Shown piece by piece: positions 1 through 9,899 of a stretch of DNA of 64,000 bases. Numbering within the stretch: the stretch's first letter is position 1; every line of letters begins with the position of its first letter. Origin of the DNA: Boesenbergia rotunda (taxonomy: Eukaryota > Streptophyta > Magnoliopsida > Zingiberales > Zingiberaceae); NCBI GenBank assembly GCA_024364735.1, contig JAGFNQ010005415.1, positions 1 through 64,000 of the forward strand, written 5' to 3'. A program made the translations under genes and the position numbers. A model generated the notes under the pieces. That model did no database searches. It was not told where the DNA came from and was given only the letters and a program-made list of their open reading frames with translations.

Positions 1-176
1 GATTTCAGGCCCTAAACGGTAACTTTTTTTTTCAGTTATTTTACAAATAACTTAGGTATATTTTTTGTATTTCAAATATATAACATATCAAATTAAAAGG
101 AAATTTTTAATTCTCAATATTTATCTGATTTCCACAAATACCTGAAAATTAGAGGATTAGAGGAATTTGTTTTTAT
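1..176. other. AT-rich flank, no gene
   Basis: AT-rich sequence with one isolated TTTCAGGCCC half-site at its left edge. No coding signal is visible. It is probably part of the repeat-rich element that continues left of the window. Confidence 0.5.
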
Positions 177-386
177 CAAATATTTCAGGCCCTCGGATGA
201 TTTTCACAAATTCTGAGGACCTGAAATATCTTTATTTCAGGCCCACGTCGGGCCTGAAATAACTTTATTTCAGGCCCGAGGTGGGTCTGAAATAAAGATA
301 TTTCAGGCCCACGTCGGGCCTGAAATAACTTTATTTCAGGCCCAAGGTGGGCCTGAATAAAGTTATTTCAGGCCCAACGTGGGCCT
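177..386. repeat. Palindromic TTTCAGGCCC minisatellite, block 1
   Basis: About six units of roughly 36 bp. Each unit is a near-perfect inverted repeat: TTTCAGGCCC, a 3-4 nt centre such as ACG, then GGGCCTGAAA, joined by AT-rich linkers. Centre and arm bases vary between units while the arms stay self-complementary. The same motif recurs at 1662-1862 and inside an intron at 5395-5710, so it belongs to one large element. Confidence 0.85.
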
Positions 387-1580
387 GAATACAATTATGA
401 GCAAACCCACTGATGGACCTCCCATATCTGGATTTCTGAAAATCCATTATCAGTAGTTAGGGTTGAGGTTCTAGAAAGTATTTTAGGTGTCGAAACATCA
501 AATTATAATTTTTTCCAAATATAGGTGTAGTTTAGTTCCATCAGTGGGTTTTGAGCAAAACCCACTGATGGACATCCCATATCTGGATTTCTGAAAATTA
601 TCAGTAGTTAGGTGAGGTTCTAGAAAGTATTTAGTGTCGGAAACCTCAAATTATAAATTTTCCAAAGCTATAGGCTAGTTAGTTCCATCAGTGGTTTTGA
701 GCAAAACCCACTGATGGACCTCCCATACTGGATTTCTGAAAATCCATTATCAGTAGTTAGGGTTGAGGTTCTAGAAAGTATTTTAGGTGTCGGAAACCTC
801 AAATTATAAATTTTTCCAAGCTATAGGCTAGTTAGTTCCATCAGTGGGTTTGAGCAAACCCACTGATGACCTCCCATATCTGGATTTCTGAAATCCATTA
901 TCAGTAGTTTGGGTTAGGTTCTAGAAAGTATTTTAGGTGTCGAAACTCAAATTATAATTTTTTCCAAACCTATAGGGTAGTTTAGTTCCATCAGTGGGTT
1001 TGAGCAAAACCCACTGATGGACCTCCCATATCGGATTTTCTGAAAATCCATATCAGTAGTTGGGTTTAGTTCTAAAATATTTAGGTGTGAGAAACATCAA
1101 ATTATAATTTTTCCAACCTATAGGTGTAGTTTAGTTCCATCAGTGGGTTTTGAGCAAAACCCACTGATGGAACCTCCCATATCTGGATTTCTGAAATCCA
1201 TTATCAGTAGTTAGGGTGAGATCTAGAAAGTATTTAGGTGTCGGAAACATCAAATTATAAATTTGTCAAAGCTATAGGCTAGTTTAGTCCATCAGTGGGT
1301 TTTGAGCAAACCCACTGATGGACCTCCCATATCTGGATTTCTGAAAATCCATTATCAGTAGTTTGGGTTTAGGTTCTAGAAAGTATTTTAGGTGTGAGAA
1401 ACATCAAATTATAATTTTTTCCAAACCTATAGGTGTAGCTTAGTTCCATCAGTGGGTTTTGAGCAAAACCCACTAATGGACCTCCCATATCTGGATTTCT
1501 GAAAACCCACAAATGGACCTCCCATATCTGGATTTCTACAAAACCATTATCAGTATTTAGGGGTGAGGTTGGAGAGAGTA
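387..1580. repeat. ~150-bp hairpin tandem array, block 1
   Basis: About eight tandem units of roughly 150 bp. Each holds a 15-bp perfect inverted repeat, CCATCAGTGGGTTTT then GAGC then AAAACCCACTGATGG, followed by a spacer with CTCCCATATCTGG, TATCAGTAGTT and TCTAGAAAGTATTT. Units differ by small indels and substitutions. It lies 3' of the Ulp1-like gene and is probably part of the same transposon. Confidence 0.85.
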
Positions 1581-1661
1581 TTTTAGGGTTTAGGGATAAA
1601 ATATGTAATCCAACTTGTGGGATGAAGTCAAAATATTATATGGTTAAGGGTGGTCCTCAAA

Positions 1662-1862
1662 TAATATTTATTTCAGGCCCACGGTGGGCCTGAAATGTTT
1701 TTATTTCAGGTCCACGGTGGGCCTGAAATAAATGTATTCAGGCCCACGGTGGGCCTGAAATAAATGTATTCAGGCCCACTATGGGCCTGAAATATCTTTA
1801 TTTCAGGCCCACCTTGGGCCTGAAATAAAGTTATTTCAGGTCCGACGTGGGCCTGAAATTAT
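1662..1862. repeat. Palindromic TTTCAGGCCC minisatellite, block 2
   Basis: Six units of the palindromic minisatellite, with centres ACG, CAC and similar, interrupting the ~150-bp array. Array order in the window is palindrome block, 150-bp array, palindrome block, 150-bp array, gene. Confidence 0.85.
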
Positions 1863-2515
1863 AATTTGAGGTTTGTAACACCTCAACTCCACTGAAGGAC
1901 CCATTGATGAGGTTGGAGAAAGTATTTTAGGTGTCGACAACATCAAATTATAATTTTTTCCAAACCTATAGGTGTAATTTAGTTCCATCAGTGGGTTTTG
2001 AGCAAAACCCACTGATGGACATCCCATATTTGGATTAATGAAAAAAAATTATCAACAGTTAGGGATCAGGTTGGAGAAAGTATTTTAGGTGTCGGAAACC
2101 TCAAATTATAATTTTCTCCATAGTATAGGTGTAGTTTAGTTCCATCAGTGGATTTTGAGCAAAACCCACTGATGGACCTCCCATATCTGGATTTCTGAAA
2201 ATCCATTATCAGTAGTTAGGGTTGAGGTTCTAGAAAGTATTTCAGGTGTCGGAAACCTCAAATTATAAATTTTTCCAAAACTATAGGGCTAGTTTAGTTC
2301 CATCAGTGGGTTTTGAGCAAAACCCACTGATGGACCTCCCATATCTGGATTTCTGAAAATCCATTATCAGTAGTTTGGGTTGAGGTTGGAGAATGTAGAT
2401 TAGGTGTCCGAAACATCAAATTATAATTTTTTCCAAACCTATATGTTTAGTTTAGTTCCATCAGTGGGTTTTGCTCAAAACCCACCGGTTGAACCTCCTA
2501 TATCTGATTTATATA
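1863..2515. repeat. ~150-bp hairpin tandem array, block 2
   Basis: About four more units of the array seen at 387-1580, with the same 15-bp inverted repeat around GAGC. The last unit at about 2455-2495 has a diverged arm and reads TTGCTCAAAACCC, which marks the array edge. Confidence 0.8.
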
Positions 2516-2598
2516 ATATATATTGTTGATTAGATTATATAATGATTTTTAGAATAATAATCTATATTTACCTACAAGATGTAACAGAATAGATCATT

Positions 2599-2692
2599 TG
2601 GCACACAACAGTGCAGCAACTGGCACACAACAGTGCATTATCAGTTATTATATCTGACCGTATCACTTGGCACACAACAGTGCAACAACTGG
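2599..2692. repeat. Short direct repeats GGCACACAACAGTGC
   Basis: Three copies of GGCACACAACAGTGC(A), two of them followed by a CAACTGG-type spacer, between the array edge and the 3' end of the Ulp1-like gene. Confidence 0.75.
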
Positions 2693-2861
2693 ATTTGAAT
2701 AAACATCACCCAATTGTTTTCTTTTTGTTGACAATATATTATATAGAATAACAACATCTACATAATCATAACAACATCCACATAAGGAGATTTTTCCATA
2801 CAAATCGATGTCAATCAACAGCAATGGATTTTTACATCACCAATACAGTTTTCAGATTATC

Positions 2862-5800
2862 TCAAGTTTTACAAAACATGTCTCTCAGAATATTAACTGT
2901 CAGCTCAAATCTGATTCTACTCATGTCTCCTTGTTTGAAATCCATCTTCTCATCATATAGGAGACATCGAACATATTGCATGACAAAGAAGGCACAGTCC
3001 ACGTTGAAATTAACAAACACTTTTTTAGATTTCAATAAGTGGGTTTATAAAATACTTTCTTATTTTAAAAAATAAGAAAGTTCTTCCTCATTTAGTTACC
3101 TATGTTCTTGTTGGGGACATTTTTGTCTGACGGAGGGCCATTTGTCCAAGGGATGATGACTTTGTAGATACGGATGAATATCCGTAAGTTCCTCGCGAGT
3201 ATATTGTTTAAGTTCTTTTACCTGTCAAACATATCATGAATTTATTAATCACCATCAATGACATTTTAGAGAAAATGATGACCATATATAAGAATAAAGG
3301 AAGGTAGCTCACCGCTGTGTCAAATTCATGCTTATATTTACGACCACTAGCAAGAGAATTAAAATGATTAAAAGTCATGGATTCTGTATCCACCGCTAAC
3401 AAGTGAAAGTGTGTATTATCACTGCACAAAGGAATTAAAATAAATCTAAACCCTTGTTCAAGCATATCAGTCTTCATCACTTGTTGCAGGGAAATCTTTC
3501 TTGACGATCTGATTGATGCCTACAAATATGCATTCACAAAATTAATAATACTCATATCATAATATTAGGTCTTGTACAATATATCTGTTTAATTAATATA
3601 CATCACTTACTGTGAAGAAGGTTGAACAATATATTGACTTGTTGTATGGCCTACCACATGCGGATGCTCCCCTAAATTAAATTTTACAAAAGGCATCAAT
3701 GACCTCGCCTTTTGTAAAAACCTCTCCATTGAGGATTTGTAAGAATGAATGCAAATTCAAAGCAAAGGGTGCATCCTCCCAGATAAATTCATTTGCCAAC
3801 CTGCCATGTAAATTGATATGATTATATATTACATAAGAGAATATATAAAAATTAACCTAAACTATAATATTTTGTAACTTACTTTAGATTCTCCAATCTA
3901 TTTATCAGGTAGACCACTTCTTTATCTTTATTTTTCTTCTTTGTATTCATAAAATGTTTCTTCACAAACTACATCAATAAAATTTATTTAGCCCAAACTA
4001 ATTATTGACCAAATTCAATACAATTGATGTATTTTAAATGAAATTAACACACTTACATCAATGCCTTGTTGCCTCGTTTTGTATAGTTCGGAGGTTCTTC
4101 TTGTTTCCTCCTCTATGTCTTCTTCAGACATGACTTCCATTACATCGTAAATGTTTCCTCTTGCTTCATCCATATCCTCCTCACTAAGTTTCCTTTTTCC
4201 CTTGTCCATAACAATTGATATTTGTTTCCTGTCCCGCTTCCCCTTAGGTAAAAGCTGGTGTCATACTGGACTGTCAATTGGAGTATCCCTGTAATCATAC
4301 CTAGTTCGGTCACGTCCTCTCCTAGGTGTACAAGATACTGGATCAGAAAGAGGATCGACTACAGGATAGCTTTCTTGACCCTCCATGCCTTTTTTTTCAA
4401 TAATTGAAAGTAATTCCTTAACCCTTTCATTCAAACATATATTCTCCTCTGTTAGCTCCTTGATTCGGTTGTCCTTAAGAATGCATTCATCACATAGCCT
4501 AACATCTCCTTCTGATGTCTCCATTGGCCGTGGTATGTCATCACCGATATCAAGGTTCTCAAACAATGTGTTCTCATGTAGGGTAGGAATTAATTCAACA
4601 ATAACCTGTCAATTACGAAGTACACAAATGTTACTACCTCTCTATCTAACTCAGATAGATCACATTTAAGAATAATTACCTCTTCAGACGAGAGTCGGTC
4701 GACAAGGCCCCTCACCCTACTAATATGCGAAGGAATATTCCTCCACTTATTTATTCGGGGCCCTTCAACATTGAATGGTTTTTGAATTGGTATATGCTCC
4801 AAAAACCATGCCTACACAAATTTTTGCAGCCAAATACATTAATGACATCAAAATATTATAAAATTTAACAAGATAATTCTACTCACTGCCAAAAGCCCTG
4901 CAAATCCCTTTAGGTAAGGGAGGTTGGTGGTGCTCTGGTTTCCCTGAGTTGATGAAAATAAGTCCCCAATCTTAGGTAATTGTGGAGACAAAAATTGATG
5001 GATAGCTTCTACACAATTGAATCTACCTAGATTGTCATAATCATCTACTATATCTACAAGACCTATAGGAACCTTATATGTACTAGACGAAAATAAAACA
5101 CAAACAAATATATACAAAATATAAAATTTACACACTAATAACACATCATCCTCTGATTCAACACTTTTAGAAAAATGTTTAAGTAACTCCTCAAGTCTTG
5201 TTCTTGTAGGTTGTTTTTCTTTTGAGAAGTAAGTACGATAGAGGTCACCCGATGTTTTAGTTGAATTAATAGGGACCGAAACACCACGGTCCACTATACC
5301 CAGTATCAATGCAACATCTCGTCTGGAGAACGCAACCGGTACACCTGAAACAATTACAATATTTAGTTATCATCAAGAATATAGGCTTGAAATTATTCCA
5401 CGTGGGGCCTGAAATGAATTCAATTCAGGCCCGACGAGGGTCTGAAATGAATTCATTTCAGGCCCGACCAGGGCCTGAAATGAATACATTTCAGGCCCGA
5501 CGAGGGCTTGAAATGAATACATTTCAGACCCGACGAGGGCCTGAAATGAATTCATTTCAGGCCCGAGGTGGGCCTGAAATGTATTCATTTCAGGCCTACC
5601 GAGGGCCTGAACTAAATTAACTTCAGGCCCTCGGTAGGCCTGAAATGATTTTATTTCAGGCCTACCGAGGGCCTGAAGTCATTTTCACTTCAGTCCCTCA
5701 GTAGCCCTAAAATGAAATGATTAAACTTTATCAAAAACTAATCATTTGAGGCCATCTATATTACTGTCTTATCTTACTATAGATACTATAGCTATTGTCT

Positions 5801-6202
5801 ACAATTCATAACTAAAACTATTACCTGAGAATTTAAAACCTTGCGAGGTTGAATCCCAACTTTCAAATATATTAGCCAAAATTCCACGGATATGCTGCAA
5901 TTCTTGTATGTCCAGGAAAAAACTGAAAGGCGACCCTTTGATCTTCGCAATGTGTCGATCATTTAAAATGTCAAATTCTTCAAAAAATTGTTTAAAGTGG
6001 CCTAAAATACTGCACTAACGTAATTTTTGTCCAATGTCATCTGAATCCTACAGTTTATATACAGTACAAATTTATTCAGCAAAATAATTTTAAACATGTT
6101 GACAAACAATGCTGGTTTGACATAAGCATATCGCTAACATACCTTAGTGGATAATGCCAAGGAAGAAGACGCTGAGCCACGTACAGACCTTTTGCCTGAC
6201 AT
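2862..6202 (-). pseudogene. Ulp1-like (C48) cysteine protease gene of a plant transposon, ten exons, three stops
   Basis: Exons read on the minus strand: 6202-6143, 6047-5825, 5344-4887, 4811-4680, 4605-4057, 3968-3883, 3800-3611, 3519-3313, 3221-3100 and about 3014-2862. The first nine junctions have GT..AG borders and keep frame; the last acceptor is unsure. The N-terminal part contains SRRDVALILG and the segment around GLVDIVDDYDNLGRFN, as in transposon-encoded Ulp1 proteins. A charged coiled-coil-like stretch follows (exon 5). The protease domain shows HFHLLAVD (catalytic His), FNSL (Asn where Asp is usual), KCPQQ and DCAFFVMQYVRCLL (catalytic Cys). The product would be about 725 aa, a de-SUMOylase-like peptidase. 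In-frame stops are at 6015-6017 (TAG), 4261-4263 (TGA) and 3677-3679 (TAA), with open frame on both sides. It is probably a passenger gene of a MULE or CACTA element; the element ends were not found. Confidence 0.75.
5395..5710. repeat. Palindromic minisatellite inside intron 2 of the Ulp1-like gene
   Basis: About nine units of roughly 34-36 bp within the intron 5345-5824. Arms are CAGGCCC and GGGCCTG around GACGA, CTACC or similar. The linker ATGAATTCAT is itself palindromic, so the array is self-complementary at two scales. It is the same family as the blocks at 177-386 and 1662-1862. Confidence 0.85.
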
Positions 6203-6570
6203 TATCAAATAAATCCAACGTGCAGAAACCCTAACCCCTTGGTGTATTATGCCGATCAGTCTCCACTTCAACGTTAACACTAAAACCCACCTCAGGATCA
6301 CACAGAAACGCTTTCGAGCAATGCCTAGGTTTTGGTTGTCCGCAGGGATTCGGGGGATGAGCTCGCGACTATATCACAGCTAGGGCACGTAGGACTGCAA
6401 GAAGGCGAGTTCTTGCGCTGAGAGAGGTTGAGAGTGAGCTTTTATCCGAAATGAAGGACTTCCACTTACGTTGTTGCGCTAAGAGAGAACGGAGAAAATT
6501 TCGACTGCTACCCATCCGAACCACAAATTAATATTTTATTGATAAAGTGGTTCGGTTGTCTCGAAACTGT
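6203..6570. other. 5' leader / promoter region of the Ulp1-like gene
   Basis: Sequence upstream of the gene's ATG at 6202 (minus strand), richer in GC than the gene's introns. No convincing TATA box on the minus strand was found. No ORF. Confidence 0.4.
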
Positions 6571-7239
6571 GTTTGATAAAGTCATTCTTTGGCGGGAGGG
6601 GTATAAAAGTAACTTCACTATATGGGATGCGCCCTTTGGTATAATAGAAACTATGGTACTCCTTTCGGTAATTATGAATAGTTGGATACGCCCTTTGGTA
6701 AATTGTCGCTAAAATTTAGCTTGGCTCGACTTGTTTGTCGCTCTACTTACACAAATTGATCAACTGGCGCCTTTCGAAATATTTAAAAGCCACATCTAAT
6801 TTAAATTTATCAAATGATGCATTTATTTTGTATTTTATACCTCCTGCATGCTAATAGCCGATTGAATTTAAATTTCTTATTTTTTTTCCATAACATTTGA
6901 GGTGTTGATTTTCAAAATCTAGAAACACTGATATTATGACATTGCACACTCTTTTGACTTCTCTATCTTAAAAAATAGGATTACTTTAATTTTCAAAATA
7001 CAATACCATCACAGTAGTACTGATTTTAAGGATTTTATGCAATATTAAAGTGGTGTTATTTTTGAAATGCAAGACCAAAATCATTGAACGGAGGGGTAAA
7101 ATTGAAAACCGAGTGCACCCTTTAGTCAATCTAAAAGTCATGTGTGCCCTTGTTAAGAGTCGTCAAGGATGAATTGGAAAACAAGAACAAATGAATTATT
7201 ATAATTTAATAATCAGTTGAACTGTTCCGTTTCATCAAT
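6571..7239. other. Spacer with a possible transposon end
   Basis: Two imperfect direct repeats containing CGCCCTTTGGTA (around 6629 and 6691), with a related CTCCTTTCGGTA between them, lie just outside the Ulp1-like gene leader. This may be the terminal region of that element, but the matching end would lie left of the window. The rest is AT-rich with nothing recognisable up to the tRNA gene. Confidence 0.3.
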
Positions 7240-7320
7240 GTCAAGATGGCCGAGTTGGTCTAAGGCGTCAGTTTCAGGTACTGGTCCGTAAGGGCATGGG
7301 TTCGAATCCCATTCTTGACA
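7240..7320 (+). tRNA. tRNA-Leu (anticodon CAG)
   Basis: Class II tRNA of 81 nt. Acceptor stem GTCAAGA pairs with TCTTGAC. The D arm is GCCGAGTTGGTCTAAGGC (A box). The anticodon stem TCAGT/ACTGG encloses the loop TTCAGGT with anticodon CAG. A long variable arm and the T arm GGGTTCGAATCCC (B box) follow. The discriminator base is A and a T-run follows at once. No intron. It looks intact, so it is probably a functional nuclear tRNA gene. Confidence 0.92.
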
Positions 7321-7334
7321 TTTATTTTTTTTTT
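7321..7334 (+). terminator. Pol III T-run terminator of tRNA-Leu
   Basis: TTT, A, then ten T directly after the tRNA discriminator base; a standard RNA polymerase III stop. Confidence 0.85.
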
Positions 7335-7336
7335 AA

Positions 7337-7925
7337 TTTTACATTTTTAATATATAATGTGTTTTAATTTTTCTCATTTGCCTCGTGTTCTGCGAGATAG
7401 ATTCCTGTAGGGTTGATTCCCCCCTTTAAAATCGTGGGTTCGAATCCCATTCTTGACATTTAATTTATTTTTTCATTTTTTTATCAACATTTTTAATATA
7501 CAATGTATTTTAATCTTTCTTATTTGCCTCGTGTTTTGGCTAAATATCGTAGGCGATTAAGTCATTAGTCAACGAACTGCTACGATTCGGAAATAGTTGG
7601 TGAAGGACATAAGAGAACTTAAGACAGATTCAAAATGAAGTATTAGACTGACCAGGAGACAGATCCTTATTGTAAGAACCAAGAAGGGGATAATTACCTT
7701 TTCCATTTTCATCATCAATATTTTTAATATACATTGTATTTTATTTTTCTCTTTTACCTCGTGTTCCGGCTAAATATCATGGATGATCAAGTCATCAGTC
7801 AACGAATTACTACGCTCTAGAAATAGTCAGTAAAGGTGATGAGAAAACCTGAGACATACTCAAAATGGAGGGTTAGACTCATCGGAAGACGAATCATTCT
7901 TGTAAGAGCTACAAAGGAGACTAGA
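7337..7925. repeat. Degenerate tandem triplication downstream of the tRNA
   Basis: Three copies of a segment begin near 7337, 7470 and 7700. They share TTTTTAATATA.AATGT.TTTTA and TT(T/A)CCTCGTGTTC. The second and third copies continue in parallel through GGCTAAATATC, CAAGTCAT.AGTCAACGAA and a shared tail near TTGTAAGA. Copies are diverged by substitutions and indels. Copy 1 was interrupted or replaced by a fragment of the tRNA 3' end. Confidence 0.7.
7433..7458 (+). pseudogene. tRNA-Leu 3'-end fragment
   Basis: The T arm and 3' acceptor strand of the tRNA at 7240-7320 are repeated (GTGGGTTCGAATCCCATT then CTTGACA) without a D arm or anticodon arm. It is a partial duplicate carried within the downstream tandem triplication. 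Confidence 0.8.
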
Positions 7926-7930
7926 TCCGA

Positions 7931-8229
7931 TTGTGATTAGTTGTATTTTTATTCATCCAGCGTCATATGTCAGTAGGGGATGCATCTAGGGAATCAGATC
8001 TGAATCGTCTTTGCACTCTCAGAGTGCCCTGTGCCCTGAAATAATAATCCTTACCATAGTTAGAGAGTCCTTCTAGGGGTATATATCTATTTTGAGGAGA
8101 TGAAGATGATGTGCAGTGTCCTTGAATATAGATAGGATGTTAAATATGGAAAAAATTGAAGGGTTTAAACGCGTAAAACCTTATATTAAGGGTGAAGAAT
8201 AAACCATCCAATTTGGAAGGTCTTTTGTA
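7931..8229. other. Intergenic, nothing recognised
   Basis: Mixed-composition sequence without long ORFs, repeats or RNA motifs that I can identify. It ends in an A-run followed by CGCCGCCGCC. Confidence 0.4.
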
Positions 8230-8653
8230 AAAAAACGCCGCCGCCACTTATTTATTTTATTTTATTATGTTTCTCTCTTTCCTTTTTCCCTTTTTCTTTT
8301 CCTCTCCTTGCATCGCGGTCCTCATCGTGCAAACATCTGCCCCTCTACTCTTCACCAATTGCTCGACGCTGAAGCCCTAATCGCGCCTCCTCCCTCACCT
8401 CCTCCCTCGCGATTTTCCTCTCCACGTGAGTGAAGAGAGAAACCTTTTCTTTTCTCTTCCTCTCCTCCTCCCTCGATCGAAGTCGACAGCAACCCCTCCT
8501 CTGTGCGGTCGCCTCTCAAGCCTCTTTGTCCCCGATCTCTCCTCATCATTAGAGGTCGACTACTACTGCTGTTTTCACCTCTGGCCACCAACCATTACAA
8601 CCATTGCGTGAGCCACTATCGGCTGCCATGAGCGAAACCATCGGGGACCAAGC
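8230..8653 (+). other. Possible leader / first exon of an interrupted host gene
   Basis: A CT-rich, CpG-containing stretch resembles a plant 5' leader. It is followed at 8628 by an ATG opening a short frame (MSETIGDQA) that runs into GTAGGT, a possible splice donor. The next 160 bp look intron-like and the CACTA element then interrupts at 8816. No downstream exons were recognised after 14184, so this is only a candidate. Confidence 0.25.
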
Positions 8654-8815
8654 TGTAGGTAACAAAATTTAGTACCAAAATTTCATGTGTATTTGGTTAG
8701 ACGTATATACCCCAATGAAGATGCATTGACTTTATTTCTATTGGGGAGGGGCTTTCCGAACGCGGACTCCTTGAGATGTACAGGTGTGTTTGGTGTTGCT
8801 GTAGGCATCGCTCGA

Positions 8816-8844
8816 CACTACAAAAATAACAAGCAATAGCGACG
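8816..8844. repeat. CACTA left terminal inverted repeat
   Basis: Starts CACTACAAAAATA and continues CAAGCAATAGCGACG; matches the complement of 14153-14181 with one mismatch at position 14. Confidence 0.95.
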
Positions 8845-9215
8845 GACGGAATCCGTCGCTATTCCGTCGCAAAACACTAATAGCGACGGATTTGGCGCCG
8901 TCGGCTGAAAACCCGTCACAGAGCAATTTCGTGACGGAGTTTTTTTTGTTCCGTCGTTATCTTAGCGACGGATATATACCATCCGTCGCAAACAACGAGA
9001 AAACGGGGCTACGTGGCCAGTGAAATACTAGCGACGGATGGTCAAAGATCCGTCGCAACTCAATCGGGTTAGTGACGGAAATGGTCAAAGTCGGTCGCTA
9101 AGATATCGTAATAGCGACGGATTTGGTCAAATTCCGTCGCTAATCGATCGTTATAGCGACGGGAAAGTCAATAATCCGTCGCTATTTGCGATGGATTTTT
9201 TAAAAAGTCCGTCGC
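8836..9215. repeat. CACTA left subterminal repeats
   Basis: At least ten copies of TAGCGACGGA or the complement TCCGTCGCTA in both orientations, mostly paired as inverted repeats around GGTCAAA-type centres. In En/Spm such motifs bind the TNPA protein. Confidence 0.85.
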
Positions 9216-9899
9216 TAAAACTGGAAAATTTTTCCAGCCACAATCCATTTCTTCCACTTCCCATATATACATCAATAACATATACAAATATCTAAACGAA
9301 TATCAAACAGAAATATATATTTGAACATCTAAACATTCACAATAATCTAAACTTACATTTCCAATCCAATCCAATACATTCACAACATCTAAACTTTCAA
9401 TTTGAATCTACTATTCAATCCAAAGTTTAATTTCCAAACGTATACAATCCAAACTCTGAAACAAGAGTAAAGTTATACAAATATCCAAATGTATACATGA
9501 AAAGAAAGTAAACATATCCAAATGTATCAGAATGTCCAAACATATCCAAACAAATCCAAAAGTAAACATATCCAAATGGCCAAATGTAAACTAATTACTC
9601 TTGTTTGGTTAATCCAATCCAAACAAGAGTAAATATACAAATGTATACATTAAAAGAAAGTAAACATATGTCAAAGTATCAAAAAAACTGTATACATCAA
9701 AAATCAGAGTTTAGTAGAGAATCATTACGTACATGAATATCAGAGTGAAGAATGGATAAAAAGTAAAAATATTCCTGCACAATAGAAGATAAAACAATAA
9801 GAAAACAATCGAATAAAGAAAGAAATTTGAATTGATACTAATAAGAAATAACAAATGAAGTAAGCATATGTAATAGAAGATAACTCTAATAGAAGGAAA
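9216..9899. other. CACTA AT-rich 3' non-coding region
   Basis: Very AT-rich, with many short CAAATGTATAC, CATATCCAAA and AATCCAA repeats. No ORF. It corresponds to the 3' untranslated side of the transposon genes. Confidence 0.6.

Noticed and set aside
177..2515. Regularly spaced palindromes resembling a CRISPR array
   Set aside because: Spacers are themselves repeated and there are no cas genes; the DNA is clearly plant nuclear.
5309..5620. Long frame coding a repeated EMNSFQARRGP-like peptide
   Set aside because: It is translation of the palindromic minisatellite in intron 2; a similar frame exists on the other strand because the repeat is palindromic.
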